The notes: generated by a model not told the origin, from the letters alone. A stretch of DNA of 64,000 nt from Chthonomonadia bacterium (GCA_013314755.1 JABUFA010000003.1:106304-170303), one strand, 5' to 3'. Positions 16,576 to 26,897 are shown, numbered from the stretch's first letter. A program made the numbers and translations.

Positions 16576-19500
16576 ATGGCATTGAGAGGCGCTGATGGTC
16601 GTCGGTTCATACTGCTGTGGGCGATTGTCGCTGCGATAACCCTTAGCCAGTCGTTATCGCTGGCGCAACAGCGTCCCCGCATACCACGTTTTCCCATTGT
16701 TGGCTCTCCAGACCGTGCCCCTGTAGACCTCAAGCGTGACTGGGATATGTTGAAGGGCAGGGGAACGCCAGAGCAAACCACTAACCTGACCAAATCTCCG
16801 GCGGATGAACTGGGTCCCATCTGGTCTGGGGATGACCGCTTTATCTACTTCTACTCCAACCGTGTCAGCGCGACCGACGGCGCAGTGGGGCAGAACTATC
16901 ACATCTACGTGATGCGCCCAGACGGCACGGACATCCGACAGATTACCACTGAAGCGGGTGACCAGATTGAACCTGCGCTGTCCTTCAACCTGAACCGACT
17001 GGCGTATGTGGCTCGCGCCAGCTCCGCAGCGCCTTACCACCTGTTTGTTCTCAACCTCACCACAGGTGCGGTGCTCAGCCTTACTCGTGAACGCACAGAC
17101 CTGCCGTTTACCGAAGTGCGCCAGCCTACCTGGTCGCCCAGCGGGCTGGAGATTGCCTTCGCGGGCAAGGTCGGCAGCTTCTACCACATCTTCGTGATTA
17201 ACGTGGATACCGGGGTTATCCGCCAGGTGACGGCGGGCAACTGTAATGATACCTATCCCGCCTGGTCGCCAGACGGCAGCCTGATTGCCTTTACTTCTGA
17301 CCGCGCCGATGCAGCCGGCACCAGTGCCAAAGCCACCACTGACATCTGGACGGCTACCGCCTACTCGCTTGACCCGTCTACCACCGTCATCAAGCGGGTC
17401 ACGAATTTCTCTGCGAACGGAGTGGACAGCAGTAACAAGCAGGCGACGTGGAGCCTGCGTGAAATGCCGCGATTTATCACCGGCGCCAACCGTCCTATCT
17501 TGTGGCTGGCTTTCGCCTCCAACCGGCGAGACACCAACAACGACGGTGTGCCCGACGCTGTAGGTAGCACTTTTGATGTCTACTTCATGGATGCTACTGT
17601 TGCGCCTGACCAGAGCGGACTGCAAACGGTGGAGCCAACGGCGCAAATCTACCACATCGACGCCCGCGATGCTACCTATGCCACCGATGAGGAGATGCCT
17701 ACCTGGTCGCAGTTCACCAACGCCATCAAACTGGCGCATGTGAGTAATCGCACGGGCAACTGGGACATCTTCTCCACATCGGTGGTGGATGTGAACGCAC
17801 CCGAACTGCTGAAGGCGGATGTGGATAAGAACGAGATTGTGCAGGTCATCCCGCGCGTCTCTCTGCCGGGCACGACGGTACGCATCCGCGCCAGGGCGCG
17901 CGACCTGGAAAGCGGCGTCGCAGCCGTGTACGCGCAGATTAAAGACCCCGATAGTCGCTACCAGGACGCGCAGGGCATCGAGCATAAAATCTTCTTCAAT
18001 GCCGGACCAACTGCGGTGGAGGGGCAGTCGATCATTCTGACGCTCCTTGCCGTGGAGTTCGATTGTCAGCCGATTGACCCTGCCACCAACACCTATGTGG
18101 CTCTTTCCAATACCATGCCCGGTCGCCCAACGATGGTGACCAGCCAGTTCATTGGCTATCCACCACAGATGTATGAGCCGGGCTATGATGATTTCAGTGC
18201 GTTCAGTGGCGCAGCTCACCCACCCAAGAGCCACTGGCTCCGGCTGTACGACGATGGACCCGCTTCGCAGGGCGGGCACGAACCCGAAGGCGAGGTCGCT
18301 GGTGATGGAATCTACACCAACACCTGGACAACCCCGGCAGATAACCCCAGCGACTGGTACATGGACATCATCATCTACGACCGGGCGGTGAACCCGTTCC
18401 GCCCAACCCAGCAGTCCAACTGGAAGATTTACGATAACATATGGGGCTTCTCCACGAAGCCATTCATCGCCGCCAGCAAGGTGCTGTTCGTCTCCGACTA
18501 CACGCTGGGGCAGAAATTCTTCCAGGGACGCTTCGGCGTTAACTTCGCGCTGGATAACGTCTTCTTCACCTACTGGGGGACGGAATCGTGGTTGACTGAC
18601 ATTGACATCAACTACCTGCCGTGGACCGGGAGCTATCTGTCCAGTGACACGGATACCGAACCCAAGCCTGTACAGGATACCTGGAACACGCTGGGTGTCG
18701 GCTCCTATGGTACGCGCCAGCCGAACGGCAGCCGCTGGCCGAACCTGGCATTCTGGTCGACAGACTCGCTGATAACCGACTCCCAGAATTACGATATCTG
18801 GCGCATCCTGTGTCGCGGACCGATTCCGCAGTCCGTCTATATGTCCTACCTGCCTCGTCGGGAACAACAGCCCAGCCCGAGCAATCCGCGCGGCGCCACG
18901 CAAACGGTGCTGGTAGCAGACCGGTGCATCGTGTGGGCGGCGCCATACGCAGGAGATGTATGGGCAGGTAGCGGCACGATTACCGACCTGAATACCCAGC
19001 GTGACCTGACGCAGTTTGTGGCACAGGGAGGACGCCTGTTCATCTTCGGTGAGGATATTGGCTGGGCGCTGACCCTGAATGGTACCCAGAGCAACGCTTT
19101 CTACAGCACAATCCTGAAGGCGCAATATCTCAACGATGAACACCCCTCCCTGGACCCGTTGAACCGAAACGATTTGTCGGGCACGGATGACCTTGCCCAT
19201 CCATTCGCGCACACCACATGGAACGAGCACGCCTACTACGAGCTGACCAGCAACGGGCTGGTGTATGACCCGCCATGGCGAAGCTCGCCGCGGCACCTGC
19301 AGCCCGGCCCAGATATCAACAACCTGTACTTCAACGATGGTTGCCCCAACCAGCGCTATGTGGACGGTATCAATCCGATTGCGCCGGCGCGGACGGAGCT
19401 CAGCTTTGAGGACGGTACGCAGGGGCTCATCTACTGGTTTGACGCCGGCACCGGTAGCAAGGTGGTCTACGGAAGCTTCGGGCTGGAAGGGTTGAACCGC

Positions 19501-21981
19501 CACTACTATACCCTGGAGAACGTCGCCTACGGACGAAATATCCGGGGCAAGCTGATGCACAATGTCATCTGCTGGATGCGCACGGGAACGATTGTGGGTA
19601 CGGTGCGCGACGTGGATGGTGGTGCGCCTATAGCCGGGGCTCTGGTCCGTGCCATCTTCGGCGGCGGCAATGAGCGTACTACTGGTCCGCAAATAGGTAC
19701 GGCGTTCACCAACCCAGATGGAACCTTCAACATCGGCGGACTCGATCCATCGGTGTATGAAGTGGTGGCAGCCTTCCCCGGATACACGGCACAAAAGGTT
19801 ACGCTCGCTGGCGTGCATGGTGGCGACTTCGGTCAAACCAGCTTCATGCTCACCAAAGCCGAGCCGGGTATCCTGAGGGGCAAAGTCACCTATCCCGACG
19901 GCACCACACCCATCCAGGGCGCGCTGGTGACCGCTACCGAAGTGATTACCGGACAGCAGTTCACCGCCGTATCCGACGCTCAAGGCAACTACGTCATTCC
20001 GCGACTACCTACCAGCCGCGTGGAGGATGGCGGTGGCTACGACGTGACCGCAACCAAGGCAGGGTTCTCGCCTGACCAGCCGCCGCAACCGGTGCGCATC
20101 AGCGTAGCGCCCAGTCAAGAGGTTACTCAGGACTTCCGGCTGAAGCCGGCTCCGGGCGATGTGGCAGGTCGCGTGACCCGCTCGGACACGGGCGAGGGGA
20201 TTGCGGGTGCACTGGTGGTCATTAAGTCAGGCACCACCACCGTTGCCCAGGCGACGACCGACGAGAACGGCTACTACACCATCACCGGTGTGGACGGCGG
20301 CAACTATCAGGCGACCGCTTCGGCAGCGGGCTTCTCGCCGCAGACCAAGAGCATCACGGTGGTATCTCAGCAGACCATCACGGTGGACTTCCAGCTGGAT
20401 CCGGTGCCGCCGGGTAGCGTGTCCGGTCTGGTCACCCGCCAGGGCGACAACCAGCCTGAAGAGGGCGTGGAGGTGGAGGTGGTCTCCAGCAACAAGACCT
20501 ACCGCACCACCACCGGACCCGCACAGACCGAGGGCGGCTACACATTCAACTGGCGCATCACCGGGGTAGATGCCGGAGATTACACCGTGCGCGTGCGCAA
20601 GAGCGGTTTCACCCCGCAGCCCGAATCGCGCACCATCACCGTGCAGTCGGGTGTGGAAACCACCGGCGTGAACTTTGTGCTCAAGCCACTGCATACCTTC
20701 CAGGCAGGGCTGAGCCTGATCTCGGTGCCGTTTGACTATCCGACTCAGGACCCGGCGGATGTGCTGAACGTGCCGGTGGCTGACCGCCCGAACTTCAAGC
20801 TGTTCGCGTGGTCGCTGGGGCGGTACACCACCTATCCGAATGTGCCCGCCGACCGGGTGCGTCTGGGACGCGCCTTCTTCCTGAACACGCCGAGACCGCT
20901 GGTGATTACGCAGGAGGGCGCATCGGCGGATACGAACGTCCCGTTCGAGATTACGCTGGCACCGGGCTGGAACCTGATCGGTACGCCGTTCAACTTCCCG
21001 TTGCGCTGGCTGGATATGCGGGTGCGCGACGGTGGCGTCGAGAAGAGCCTGCAGGAGGCTATCAGCACGGGCGCGGTGCGCAACGGTCTGTGGACGTACG
21101 TCAGTGGGCAGTATGTGCTCGCTACCGAGCTCCAGCCGTGGATGGGTTACTGGGTGCGTGCGAACCGTGCGGTGACCCTGTTGATTGACCCCGCCGGGCG
21201 CAGCCGCAGTGCGCTGACCCGTTCGGCAGAGCCGGTACAGACCGACGGCTGGCTGGTGCAGATTGTGGCGAACGCCGGCAGCGTAATGGATGCCAGCAAC
21301 TACTTCGGCGTGGCAAGCCGCGCTTCCGACGGGTTCGATGCCCTGTTTGACATCGAGCGTCCGCCGGTGTTTGAGGGTCAGCCTACGGTGCAGGTGGCGT
21401 TCGAGCATCCCGAGTGGGGCGAGTACGCCGGTCGGTATGCGGTGGACGTGCGCTCGCGAGCGGTGGGTCAGGTGTGGCGGTTCACGGTGAGCACCAACAT
21501 CGCGAACACCGATGTGACCCTGCGCTTCCCGAACGTGGCGCGTGTGCCTCGCGGACTGAACCTGTATCTGGTGGACGAGGCGACCGGTCAGCGACGATCC
21601 CTGCGCACGCTGTCGGCATACACCTTCCGCAGCGGCGAGGGCGCAAGCACCCGTTCCTTCCGCATCGAAGTGGCGAATGAGCAGCGCACCAGCCTGCGCA
21701 TCAGCAACGTGAGCGTGCTGAGCCGCGGTAGCGGACGCACCATCTCCTTCACGCTGAACAACGATGCGGCGGTGAGTGTGGTGGTGCTTCGCAACGGACA
21801 GGCGGTTCGCGAACTGCTGGTTCAGGCTACCCGTGCGGCGGGTATCAATACTGTCACCTGGGATGGGCGCGACCGCAATGGCGTGTCTCTGCCCGCAGGT
21901 GCTTACACGGTGGAGATACGCGCGGTGAGCAGTGATGGACAGATGGCTCGAAGCGTGGTGCCCATCGTGCTCACCCGATAA
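16576..21981 (+). CDS. Giant secreted protein: PD40 propeller, carboxypeptidase-regulatory repeats, shared C-terminal module
   Basis: A 1801-residue protein with a perfect ribosome site (AGGAGGAAGG) and a signal peptide ending near SLAQQ. Residues about 60-430 form a TolB/PD40-type propeller (repeats such as PAWSPDGSLIAFTSDR and PTWSPSGLEIAFAG). Residues about 635-840 include a strand pattern with LFVSDY and GGRLFIFGEDIGW that may be a class-I-glutaminase-like fold without obvious catalytic residues. Residues about 1005-1371 hold four carboxypeptidase-regulatory-like (CNA-B/transthyretin) repeats with IAGALV, IQGALV and ENGYYTITGV. Residues 1372-1801 are the C-terminal module shared with three downstream proteins: GLSLISVP, GWNLIGTP, GYWVR, SRASDGFD, then a FlgD-Ig-like unit with TWDGRDRNG and a final PIVLTR. 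First gene after the strong promoter. Extracellular or surface role inferred; no enzymatic activity claimed. Confidence 0.85.
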   Translation: MALRGADGRRFILLWAIVAAITLSQSLSLAQQRPRIPRFPIVGSPDRAPVDLKRDWDMLKGRGTPEQTTNLTKSPADELGPIWSGDDRFIYFYSNRVSATDGAVGQNYHIYVMRPDGTDIRQITTEAGDQIEPALSFNLNRLAYVARASSAAPYHLFVLNLTTGAVLSLTRERTDLPFTEVRQPTWSPSGLEIAFAGKVGSFYHIFVINVDTGVIRQVTAGNCNDTYPAWSPDGSLIAFTSDRADAAGTSAKATTDIWTATAYSLDPSTTVIKRVTNFSANGVDSSNKQATWSLREMPRFITGANRPILWLAFASNRRDTNNDGVPDAVGSTFDVYFMDATVAPDQSGLQTVEPTAQIYHIDARDATYATDEEMPTWSQFTNAIKLAHVSNRTGNWDIFSTSVVDVNAPELLKADVDKNEIVQVIPRVSLPGTTVRIRARARDLESGVAAVYAQIKDPDSRYQDAQGIEHKIFFNAGPTAVEGQSIILTLLAVEFDCQPIDPATNTYVALSNTMPGRPTMVTSQFIGYPPQMYEPGYDDFSAFSGAAHPPKSHWLRLYDDGPASQGGHEPEGEVAGDGIYTNTWTTPADNPSDWYMDIIIYDRAVNPFRPTQQSNWKIYDNIWGFSTKPFIAASKVLFVSDYTLGQKFFQGRFGVNFALDNVFFTYWGTESWLTDIDINYLPWTGSYLSSDTDTEPKPVQDTWNTLGVGSYGTRQPNGSRWPNLAFWSTDSLITDSQNYDIWRILCRGPIPQSVYMSYLPRREQQPSPSNPRGATQTVLVADRCIVWAAPYAGDVWAGSGTITDLNTQRDLTQFVAQGGRLFIFGEDIGWALTLNGTQSNAFYSTILKAQYLNDEHPSLDPLNRNDLSGTDDLAHPFAHTTWNEHAYYELTSNGLVYDPPWRSSPRHLQPGPDINNLYFNDGCPNQRYVDGINPIAPARTELSFEDGTQGLIYWFDAGTGSKVVYGSFGLEGLNRHYYTLENVAYGRNIRGKLMHNVICWMRTGTIVGTVRDVDGGAPIAGALVRAIFGGGNERTTGPQIGTAFTNPDGTFNIGGLDPSVYEVVAAFPGYTAQKVTLAGVHGGDFGQTSFMLTKAEPGILRGKVTYPDGTTPIQGALVTATEVITGQQFTAVSDAQGNYVIPRLPTSRVEDGGGYDVTATKAGFSPDQPPQPVRISVAPSQEVTQDFRLKPAPGDVAGRVTRSDTGEGIAGALVVIKSGTTTVAQATTDENGYYTITGVDGGNYQATASAAGFSPQTKSITVVSQQTITVDFQLDPVPPGSVSGLVTRQGDNQPEEGVEVEVVSSNKTYRTTTGPAQTEGGYTFNWRITGVDAGDYTVRVRKSGFTPQPESRTITVQSGVETTGVNFVLKPLHTFQAGLSLISVPFDYPTQDPADVLNVPVADRPNFKLFAWSLGRYTTYPNVPADRVRLGRAFFLNTPRPLVITQEGASADTNVPFEITLAPGWNLIGTPFNFPLRWLDMRVRDGGVEKSLQEAISTGAVRNGLWTYVSGQYVLATELQPWMGYWVRANRAVTLLIDPAGRSRSALTRSAEPVQTDGWLVQIVANAGSVMDASNYFGVASRASDGFDALFDIERPPVFEGQPTVQVAFEHPEWGEYAGRYAVDVRSRAVGQVWRFTVSTNIANTDVTLRFPNVARVPRGLNLYLVDEATGQRRSLRTLSAYTFRSGEGASTRSFRIEVANEQRTSLRISNVSVLSRGSGRTISFTLNNDAAVSVVVLRNGQAVRELLVQATRAAGINTVTWDGRDRNGVSLPAGAYTVEIRAVSSDGQMARSVVPIVLTR

Positions 21982-22034
21982 CCAATACAGGTATCTTACG
22001 AAATGAAACGAACGAACAGGGGGAATCGATAAAG

Positions 22035-23810
22035 GTGAGACGCTTCCGGAAAGGGTTAATTGCTCGCGCGTTAAGCTGGATGCTGATTGTGGCGATAAAC
22101 GTGCCATGGTTAGCGTCGCTAGCGCCGGTGCCTGCCGCTGCCCAGCAGGCGGCGCGAGGCACGGTGGCAGTGGTAGACTTCACCGTGCGACCCGGGTTAC
22201 AGCAGGCACTGCTGAGCCGTGCCGCTACAGACGCGGTAGCGCTGGAACTTTCACGCGCAGGGTTCAATGTGCTTCCACGCACCCAGGTACAGAGCGCGTT
22301 ACAGGAACTCTCTTTAGAGCCACCACTGGACCGCCTCGGAGTGATGAAACTGGGCAAAACGCTGGCGGTGGACTCGATCGTCTCGGGCGAAGTGGTGGAT
22401 GTGAAGGTAGAGGGTTCCCCGAGGACGGCCGTCGTGACCATCCTGGTGCGTGTGACCGATGTGGCATCGGGTGAGGATGTCAACGGCGCCGCTGTGCCCG
22501 GAAAAAGCAACCCGCGAGTGGGCTATGTTGGAGATGACGATCAGCTCATCCGGGAAGCGATAAACAACGCCGCGCTGCAGGCGGCGACCACGATTGCCTC
22601 CTACACCATCCCTGAAGCCACCGTACTGAACACGCTGGGTACCGATGAGGTGCTGCTCAACCGCGGCACGCGCAGTGGACTGAAAGAGGGCATGGAGATG
22701 ATTGTTCTGCGCGGCAAAGAGGTGGTTGGGCGCATCCGGGTAAAACGTGCCAGCACCAGCGACTCTGTAGCACAGGTGCTCACCAGTACACTGGGCATCC
22801 AGCCTGAGGACAAGGCTCGCGCCGTCTTCAAGCCACCCGTCATCCAGGTTGACAGAGGCAAAGTGAAAATTTCTGAGCCTCGCGCCAAGCCCAAATCCGC
22901 GGGACTGAGCAACATCGGCAAACTGCTGGTGGTGGCGGGTATTATCTTCGGGGCCCTGCAAATCGGCAAAGGCGGCAACGCGGGCGTGGAAGGACCGAAG
23001 GCGGAAGCCATTATCGATGCCACCGGACCGGCGGTCAAAATCTCGTGGAAGCCGAGCGTGTTTGCACAGGCGAACAACGACAGGGTGCTGTACCATATCT
23101 ACCGCGAACCGGCAGACCCCACCCGTCCGCGCGTGCCTGTGCTGACCGCTCGCTCAAACGAGACCTCGGTGGTAGATACCCAGACCGCCCGCACGGTCAG
23201 CTATGTGGACATTCCACCCGGGCAGGAAGTGGATACGCCTGACCTGACGGACGAAGAGGATGTACCGGGTGTTACTGCCGGACAGTCGTACCGCTATGCA
23301 GTGACGCTCATCTACCGGTTCGTATCGCCGTTCACTGGGCAGACCGGTGGAGGTCAGCAGGGTCAGCAGCAGCAAGATGTTACCTACCGCGAGAGCGATA
23401 AGTCGTGGACGGGTCTGGCAACGCCATTGACCCAGCCTGTTCTGCTCAGCCCGGCAAACGGCAGTGAGGATGTTAACCTCGCGTCGGTAAGCTTTGAGTT
23501 TCAGACGGTGCCGGGTGCACAGGCTTACCGCGTGGAGGTCTCTACCGACCCCACCTTCCAGAACAAGGCGCTCTCGTTCTACACGGAGGAAGTGATGCTG
23601 CCAGCCGGGGCGACGGTGACGATTCGCAACGTTGACCTGCGAACCCGGTTCGCCGGCGCTCAGCGCCTCTATTGGCGAGCGGGTGCACGCAACATCAACG
23701 ACCAGCCCGGACCCGCTCCATGGCCCGGCGACAACCGAGGGCAGTATCGCTACATCTGGAGCGAGGGCTTCTCGTTCACACCCGTTGTGGAGCCTCCCCC
23801 AGCTCCATAG
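22035..23810 (+). CDS. CsgG/TolB-N-like protein with FlgT-C-like domain, late membrane helix and Fn3-like domains
   Basis: A 591-residue protein with a GTG start at 22035. The N-terminal signal ends near PAAAQQ. Residues about 40-190 resemble the CsgG/LpoB/TolB-N superfamily fold (VAVVDFTV, ALELSRAGFNVLPRTQV, VDSIVSGEVVDV). Residues about 195-265 (VLLNRGTRSGLKEGM, VVGRIRV) resemble the FlgT C-terminal domain. A hydrophobic helix follows at about 295-315 (IGKLLVVAGIIFGALQIG) and then two fibronectin-like domains, the second containing LLSPANGSEDVNL. It has no lipobox, unlike CsgG. It sits 53 nt behind the PD40 giant and ahead of the subtilisin gene. A smaller relative with the same helix position is encoded at 35708. 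A role in exporting or anchoring the neighbouring proteins is plausible but unproven. Confidence 0.7.
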   Translation: MRRFRKGLIARALSWMLIVAINVPWLASLAPVPAAAQQAARGTVAVVDFTVRPGLQQALLSRAATDAVALELSRAGFNVLPRTQVQSALQELSLEPPLDRLGVMKLGKTLAVDSIVSGEVVDVKVEGSPRTAVVTILVRVTDVASGEDVNGAAVPGKSNPRVGYVGDDDQLIREAINNAALQAATTIASYTIPEATVLNTLGTDEVLLNRGTRSGLKEGMEMIVLRGKEVVGRIRVKRASTSDSVAQVLTSTLGIQPEDKARAVFKPPVIQVDRGKVKISEPRAKPKSAGLSNIGKLLVVAGIIFGALQIGKGGNAGVEGPKAEAIIDATGPAVKISWKPSVFAQANNDRVLYHIYREPADPTRPRVPVLTARSNETSVVDTQTARTVSYVDIPPGQEVDTPDLTDEEDVPGVTAGQSYRYAVTLIYRFVSPFTGQTGGGQQGQQQQDVTYRESDKSWTGLATPLTQPVLLSPANGSEDVNLASVSFEFQTVPGAQAYRVEVSTDPTFQNKALSFYTEEVMLPAGATVTIRNVDLRTRFAGAQRLYWRAGARNINDQPGPAPWPGDNRGQYRYIWSEGFSFTPVVEPPPAP

Positions 23811-23822
23811 TGGTGTTCAGCA

Positions 23823-23850
23823 GGCGCCCCCTCTGCACAGAGGGGGCGCC
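23823..23850. terminator. 13-bp perfect GC hairpin before the subtilisin gene
   Basis: GGCGCCCCCTCTG and CAGAGGGGGCGCC pair without mismatch around a CA dinucleotide. It lies 12 nt after the previous stop and 13 nt before the next ATG, with no T tract, so it is more likely an attenuator, a processing or stability element than a full terminator. Confidence 0.55.
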
Positions 23851-23863
23851 GAGAGAGTATGTC

Positions 23864-26845
23864 ATGGAAGAGAAAAGACGACCGATACGTCGGAGGTGTT
23901 CAGGAAAAATGCGCGCGCGCATGTTCTGCATTCTGGCAACGTTTGTTCTACTGATTGGGTTTAGCATCAGCGCTGTGTCCGAACCAGCGTCGCGCCAGTT
24001 CGTGGCAGGTGAGCTGATTGTGTCGCTGAATCCGGGCACCAGCGTGGAACAGCTCCAGAGTCTGGCTCAGCAGATGAACCTGACCGTGGACTATCTGGGC
24101 GTGCCGGGTGTCTACCACCTCATCATGAAGGGCGCCAGAGAGGGTGCAGTGACCGATGCTCAAACGCTGGAAACGGTGCAAAAGCTGAAAGACAGTGGGC
24201 TGTTCGCCTATGTGGGACCGAATAAGGTGTACTACCTCCTCCAGCGCGAGGTGCGTCCGAACGACCCCCGCTATGGTGAGCAGTGGGGACTGGAAATGAT
24301 AAACATGCCGCGCGCATGGGCGTTTCAGAAGGGCAAAACAGGTGTCATTGTCGCGGTGATTGATACCGGCGCTGACATGAATCATCCCGACCTCAAGGAC
24401 CGTCTATTGCCTGGTCGTGACACCGCGGATCAGGATGATGATGTAACACCTCCCGGCAATGACGTGGTGGCTGGGCACGGTACACATGTCGCAGGTATTA
24501 TTGGAGCGACCACCGATAACGGTATCGGTGTCGCAGGGATCACGTGGACAGGTGTGAAGATATTGCCGGTGAAAGCTTCACCTAACAGCGGCATAGGCAC
24601 GTTCCCGCAAGATGCGCTGATACGTGCGGTGCAATATTGTATCGATCAGAAATCAAATGTGGTCAACATGAGTTTGGGCGGCCCCGCTGCCAGCGACATC
24701 CCAGACATGACCGATCCCTTGACCCAGCTGATCCTCAATGCCACTCAGCAGGGTATTGTATTTGTGGCTGCGGCTGGTAACTGGTTCGTAGAGGGTAACT
24801 TTCCCGTCTATCCTGCCCACATTGCCTCTATCAGTGACTACTTCCTGGCGGTGGCGGCTGTTGGTCCCCGGCGCGAGCACGCTGCCTACTCTCAGGCGCG
24901 ACCTTATACTACCGTCGCCGCGCCGGGTGGGAACAGCATGGTAACCGGCATCGAAACCGACGACATCCTGAGCACGCTTCCGGGCGGAAACTATGGCTAT
25001 GCAATGGGCACTTCGATGTCCGCCCCGCATGTGTCCGGTGCGGTTGCCATTCTGCTGTCCCAGGGCGTGAAACCGGGCGATGTGAAAAAACTTCTGCAGG
25101 ACACGGCGGCGGCGGATGGTCGCTCGGTGCCGAACCCCGAGTTCGGCTACGGTATCATTGATGTATACAATGCCATCCGGCGTGTGGCGACTTCGGCGTC
25201 GGTGGTTACTCCTGCGCCTGCTGAAGTGGTGGAAACGCTCAAACCCACGCTCGTCTTCAGCGTGACGAACACTACGCCCGCGCTGGTGAGCATTACCATC
25301 GATGGGCAGGCGGTTACCTCCACGGAGATCGCCGATAACTACGTTCTGTCGCCGGACGGTGTCGTGGCAACAATCAAGCTCTCTCGCCGGCTGGCTCCGG
25401 GCACGCATACAGTGAAGGTGACCGCGCGAAACGCTATCGACCCAACCATCACCAGTAGCGACGAGATTACGTTCCAAATCTCTCCGCGCGTGTTAAGGGC
25501 GGGACGGTCGCTTATCTCCATCCCGTACTTCCAGCCGCAAACATCACAGCCAACACGCTCTGTGCCTGCTGAGAGCATACTGGGGTCGGGCTTCCAGATG
25601 TTCCGCTGGCTGCCGCAGGGTCGCTATGCGAAGTACAGCGCATGGGGTGCGCTGAAAGACCCCGCGGCCTCATTTGACCAGACCACCGAGCAGGTTGGTC
25701 CTGAGGGCGGAAGCACCATGGCTCCGCTGGGACTGGCGTACTTCATCGACCTGCCTGCCGATACTCCGGTGCTGACGGAGGGTACGCCTGCGCCCGACGT
25801 GCCGTATCGCATCCCGCTGAAGGCGGGCTGGAACATGATTGGCAACCCGTTTGCCTACAACGTGCCATGGGTCGCCTGCGAGGTGGAGACCACCACCGGA
25901 GCGCGCCTGTCCCTGCAGGAAGCGGCGGACAAGGAGATTATCCTGCCTCACCTGTACCGCTACGAGGATGGTGTGTACACCTGGCAGACGGCTCCGGCAG
26001 GCGTGCTGTACAAGTGGGAAGGCTTCTGGGTGCGTGCTCTGCAGGATTGCACGCTGGTGGTCATGCCGTTGCCCACAGGTGGGCGCTCAGTGCCAGCGAG
26101 TAACATGCTCTCTGGCGGAAAAGGATGGCTCCTGCGTCTGTCTGCGGTAGCGGGCAACGTGCGTGACGGCAACACCATCATCGGTGTAAACAGCAGGGCG
26201 ACCGATGGATATGGACGCGAGGACGTGCCCAAACCGCCGTCTGTCAGCCCGTATGTCAGCGTGAAGGTGCTGAACGCCGAATGGGGAGCGCGAGCAGGCG
26301 CTTATGCCCAGGACATTCGCCGCAGTGACAGGCGCCAGACGTGGCAACTGCAGGTGGAGACCGACCAGGTGAACGAACCAGTTACCCTGCGATGGGAAGG
26401 GCTGGATATTCCGGCGCGCGTGCGCCTGACGCTGGTGGACGAAGTGACGGGCAGACGGATAGCCATGCGCACCACGGGCAGCTACACTTACCAGCCCGGC
26501 GGGGTGAACACGCGCAGTTTCACCATTGTTGCCGAGCCGGAGATGCGGTCTGCCCTGCGTGTGACGTCAGTGCGCGTGCGGGCGACACGCGGCAGCGGCT
26601 ATACCATTGACTACGCGCTGTCCGCCCCGGCGCAGGTGCAAATTACCATTACCAGTGCGTCCGGCAAGCCGGTCGTCAGCCTAGTGCAAAACACGCGCTC
26701 TGCGGGCGTCAACAGTGCAACGTGGAACGGGCGCGATAGCAACGGTGTGGCAGTGCCAGCGGGCACCTATCTGGTGCGTATCGAGGCGACCACTGCCGAC
26801 GGCGAGCGTGCCCGCATGATTACGCCGGTGGTCATTACCCGATAA
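23864..26845 (+). CDS. Secreted subtilisin-like serine protease (S8) with shared C-terminal module
   Basis: A 993-residue S8 peptidase. The chosen ATG (23864) follows GAGAGAG; ATG 23909 is a possible alternative, while longer extensions run back into the previous gene. A signal segment (about residues 20-40) is followed by an inhibitor-I9/fervidolysin-like propeptide (about 45-125). Catalytic residues are Asp167 (VIDTGADMNHPDL), His205 (GHGTHVAGI) and Ser384 (GTSMSAPHVSG), with the oxyanion Asn306 in AAAGN. An Ig-like domain (about 450-540) precedes the C-terminal module (about 544-993) shared with the other giants: SLISIP, GWNMIGNP, NSRATDGY, TWNGRDSNG, final PVVITR. The triad is complete, so the enzyme should be active. 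It could process neighbouring surface proteins or degrade external protein; the sequence does not decide. Confidence 0.92.
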   Translation: MEEKRRPIRRRCSGKMRARMFCILATFVLLIGFSISAVSEPASRQFVAGELIVSLNPGTSVEQLQSLAQQMNLTVDYLGVPGVYHLIMKGAREGAVTDAQTLETVQKLKDSGLFAYVGPNKVYYLLQREVRPNDPRYGEQWGLEMINMPRAWAFQKGKTGVIVAVIDTGADMNHPDLKDRLLPGRDTADQDDDVTPPGNDVVAGHGTHVAGIIGATTDNGIGVAGITWTGVKILPVKASPNSGIGTFPQDALIRAVQYCIDQKSNVVNMSLGGPAASDIPDMTDPLTQLILNATQQGIVFVAAAGNWFVEGNFPVYPAHIASISDYFLAVAAVGPRREHAAYSQARPYTTVAAPGGNSMVTGIETDDILSTLPGGNYGYAMGTSMSAPHVSGAVAILLSQGVKPGDVKKLLQDTAAADGRSVPNPEFGYGIIDVYNAIRRVATSASVVTPAPAEVVETLKPTLVFSVTNTTPALVSITIDGQAVTSTEIADNYVLSPDGVVATIKLSRRLAPGTHTVKVTARNAIDPTITSSDEITFQISPRVLRAGRSLISIPYFQPQTSQPTRSVPAESILGSGFQMFRWLPQGRYAKYSAWGALKDPAASFDQTTEQVGPEGGSTMAPLGLAYFIDLPADTPVLTEGTPAPDVPYRIPLKAGWNMIGNPFAYNVPWVACEVETTTGARLSLQEAADKEIILPHLYRYEDGVYTWQTAPAGVLYKWEGFWVRALQDCTLVVMPLPTGGRSVPASNMLSGGKGWLLRLSAVAGNVRDGNTIIGVNSRATDGYGREDVPKPPSVSPYVSVKVLNAEWGARAGAYAQDIRRSDRRQTWQLQVETDQVNEPVTLRWEGLDIPARVRLTLVDEVTGRRIAMRTTGSYTYQPGGVNTRSFTIVAEPEMRSALRVTSVRVRATRGSGYTIDYALSAPAQVQITITSASGKPVVSLVQNTRSAGVNSATWNGRDSNGVAVPAGTYLVRIEATTADGERARMITPVVITR

Positions 26846-26897
26846 GGTGTAAGTGAGCAAAGAGATGACACACGGGGAAGATACACAGGGAGGACAG

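Noticed and set aside
16654..19983. A 1109-codon minus-strand frame opposite the PD40 giant
   Set aside because: Antisense shadow; the plus-strand frame has the promoter, ribosome site, signal peptide and recognisable domains.
20227..22107. A 626-codon minus-strand frame
   Set aside because: Antisense shadow crossing the end of one real gene and the start of the next; Arg/His-rich without domains.
22035..23810. True CsgG (curli exporter)
   Set aside because: No lipobox, no curli genes nearby, and an additional internal helix plus Fn3-like domains; only fold-level similarity is claimed.
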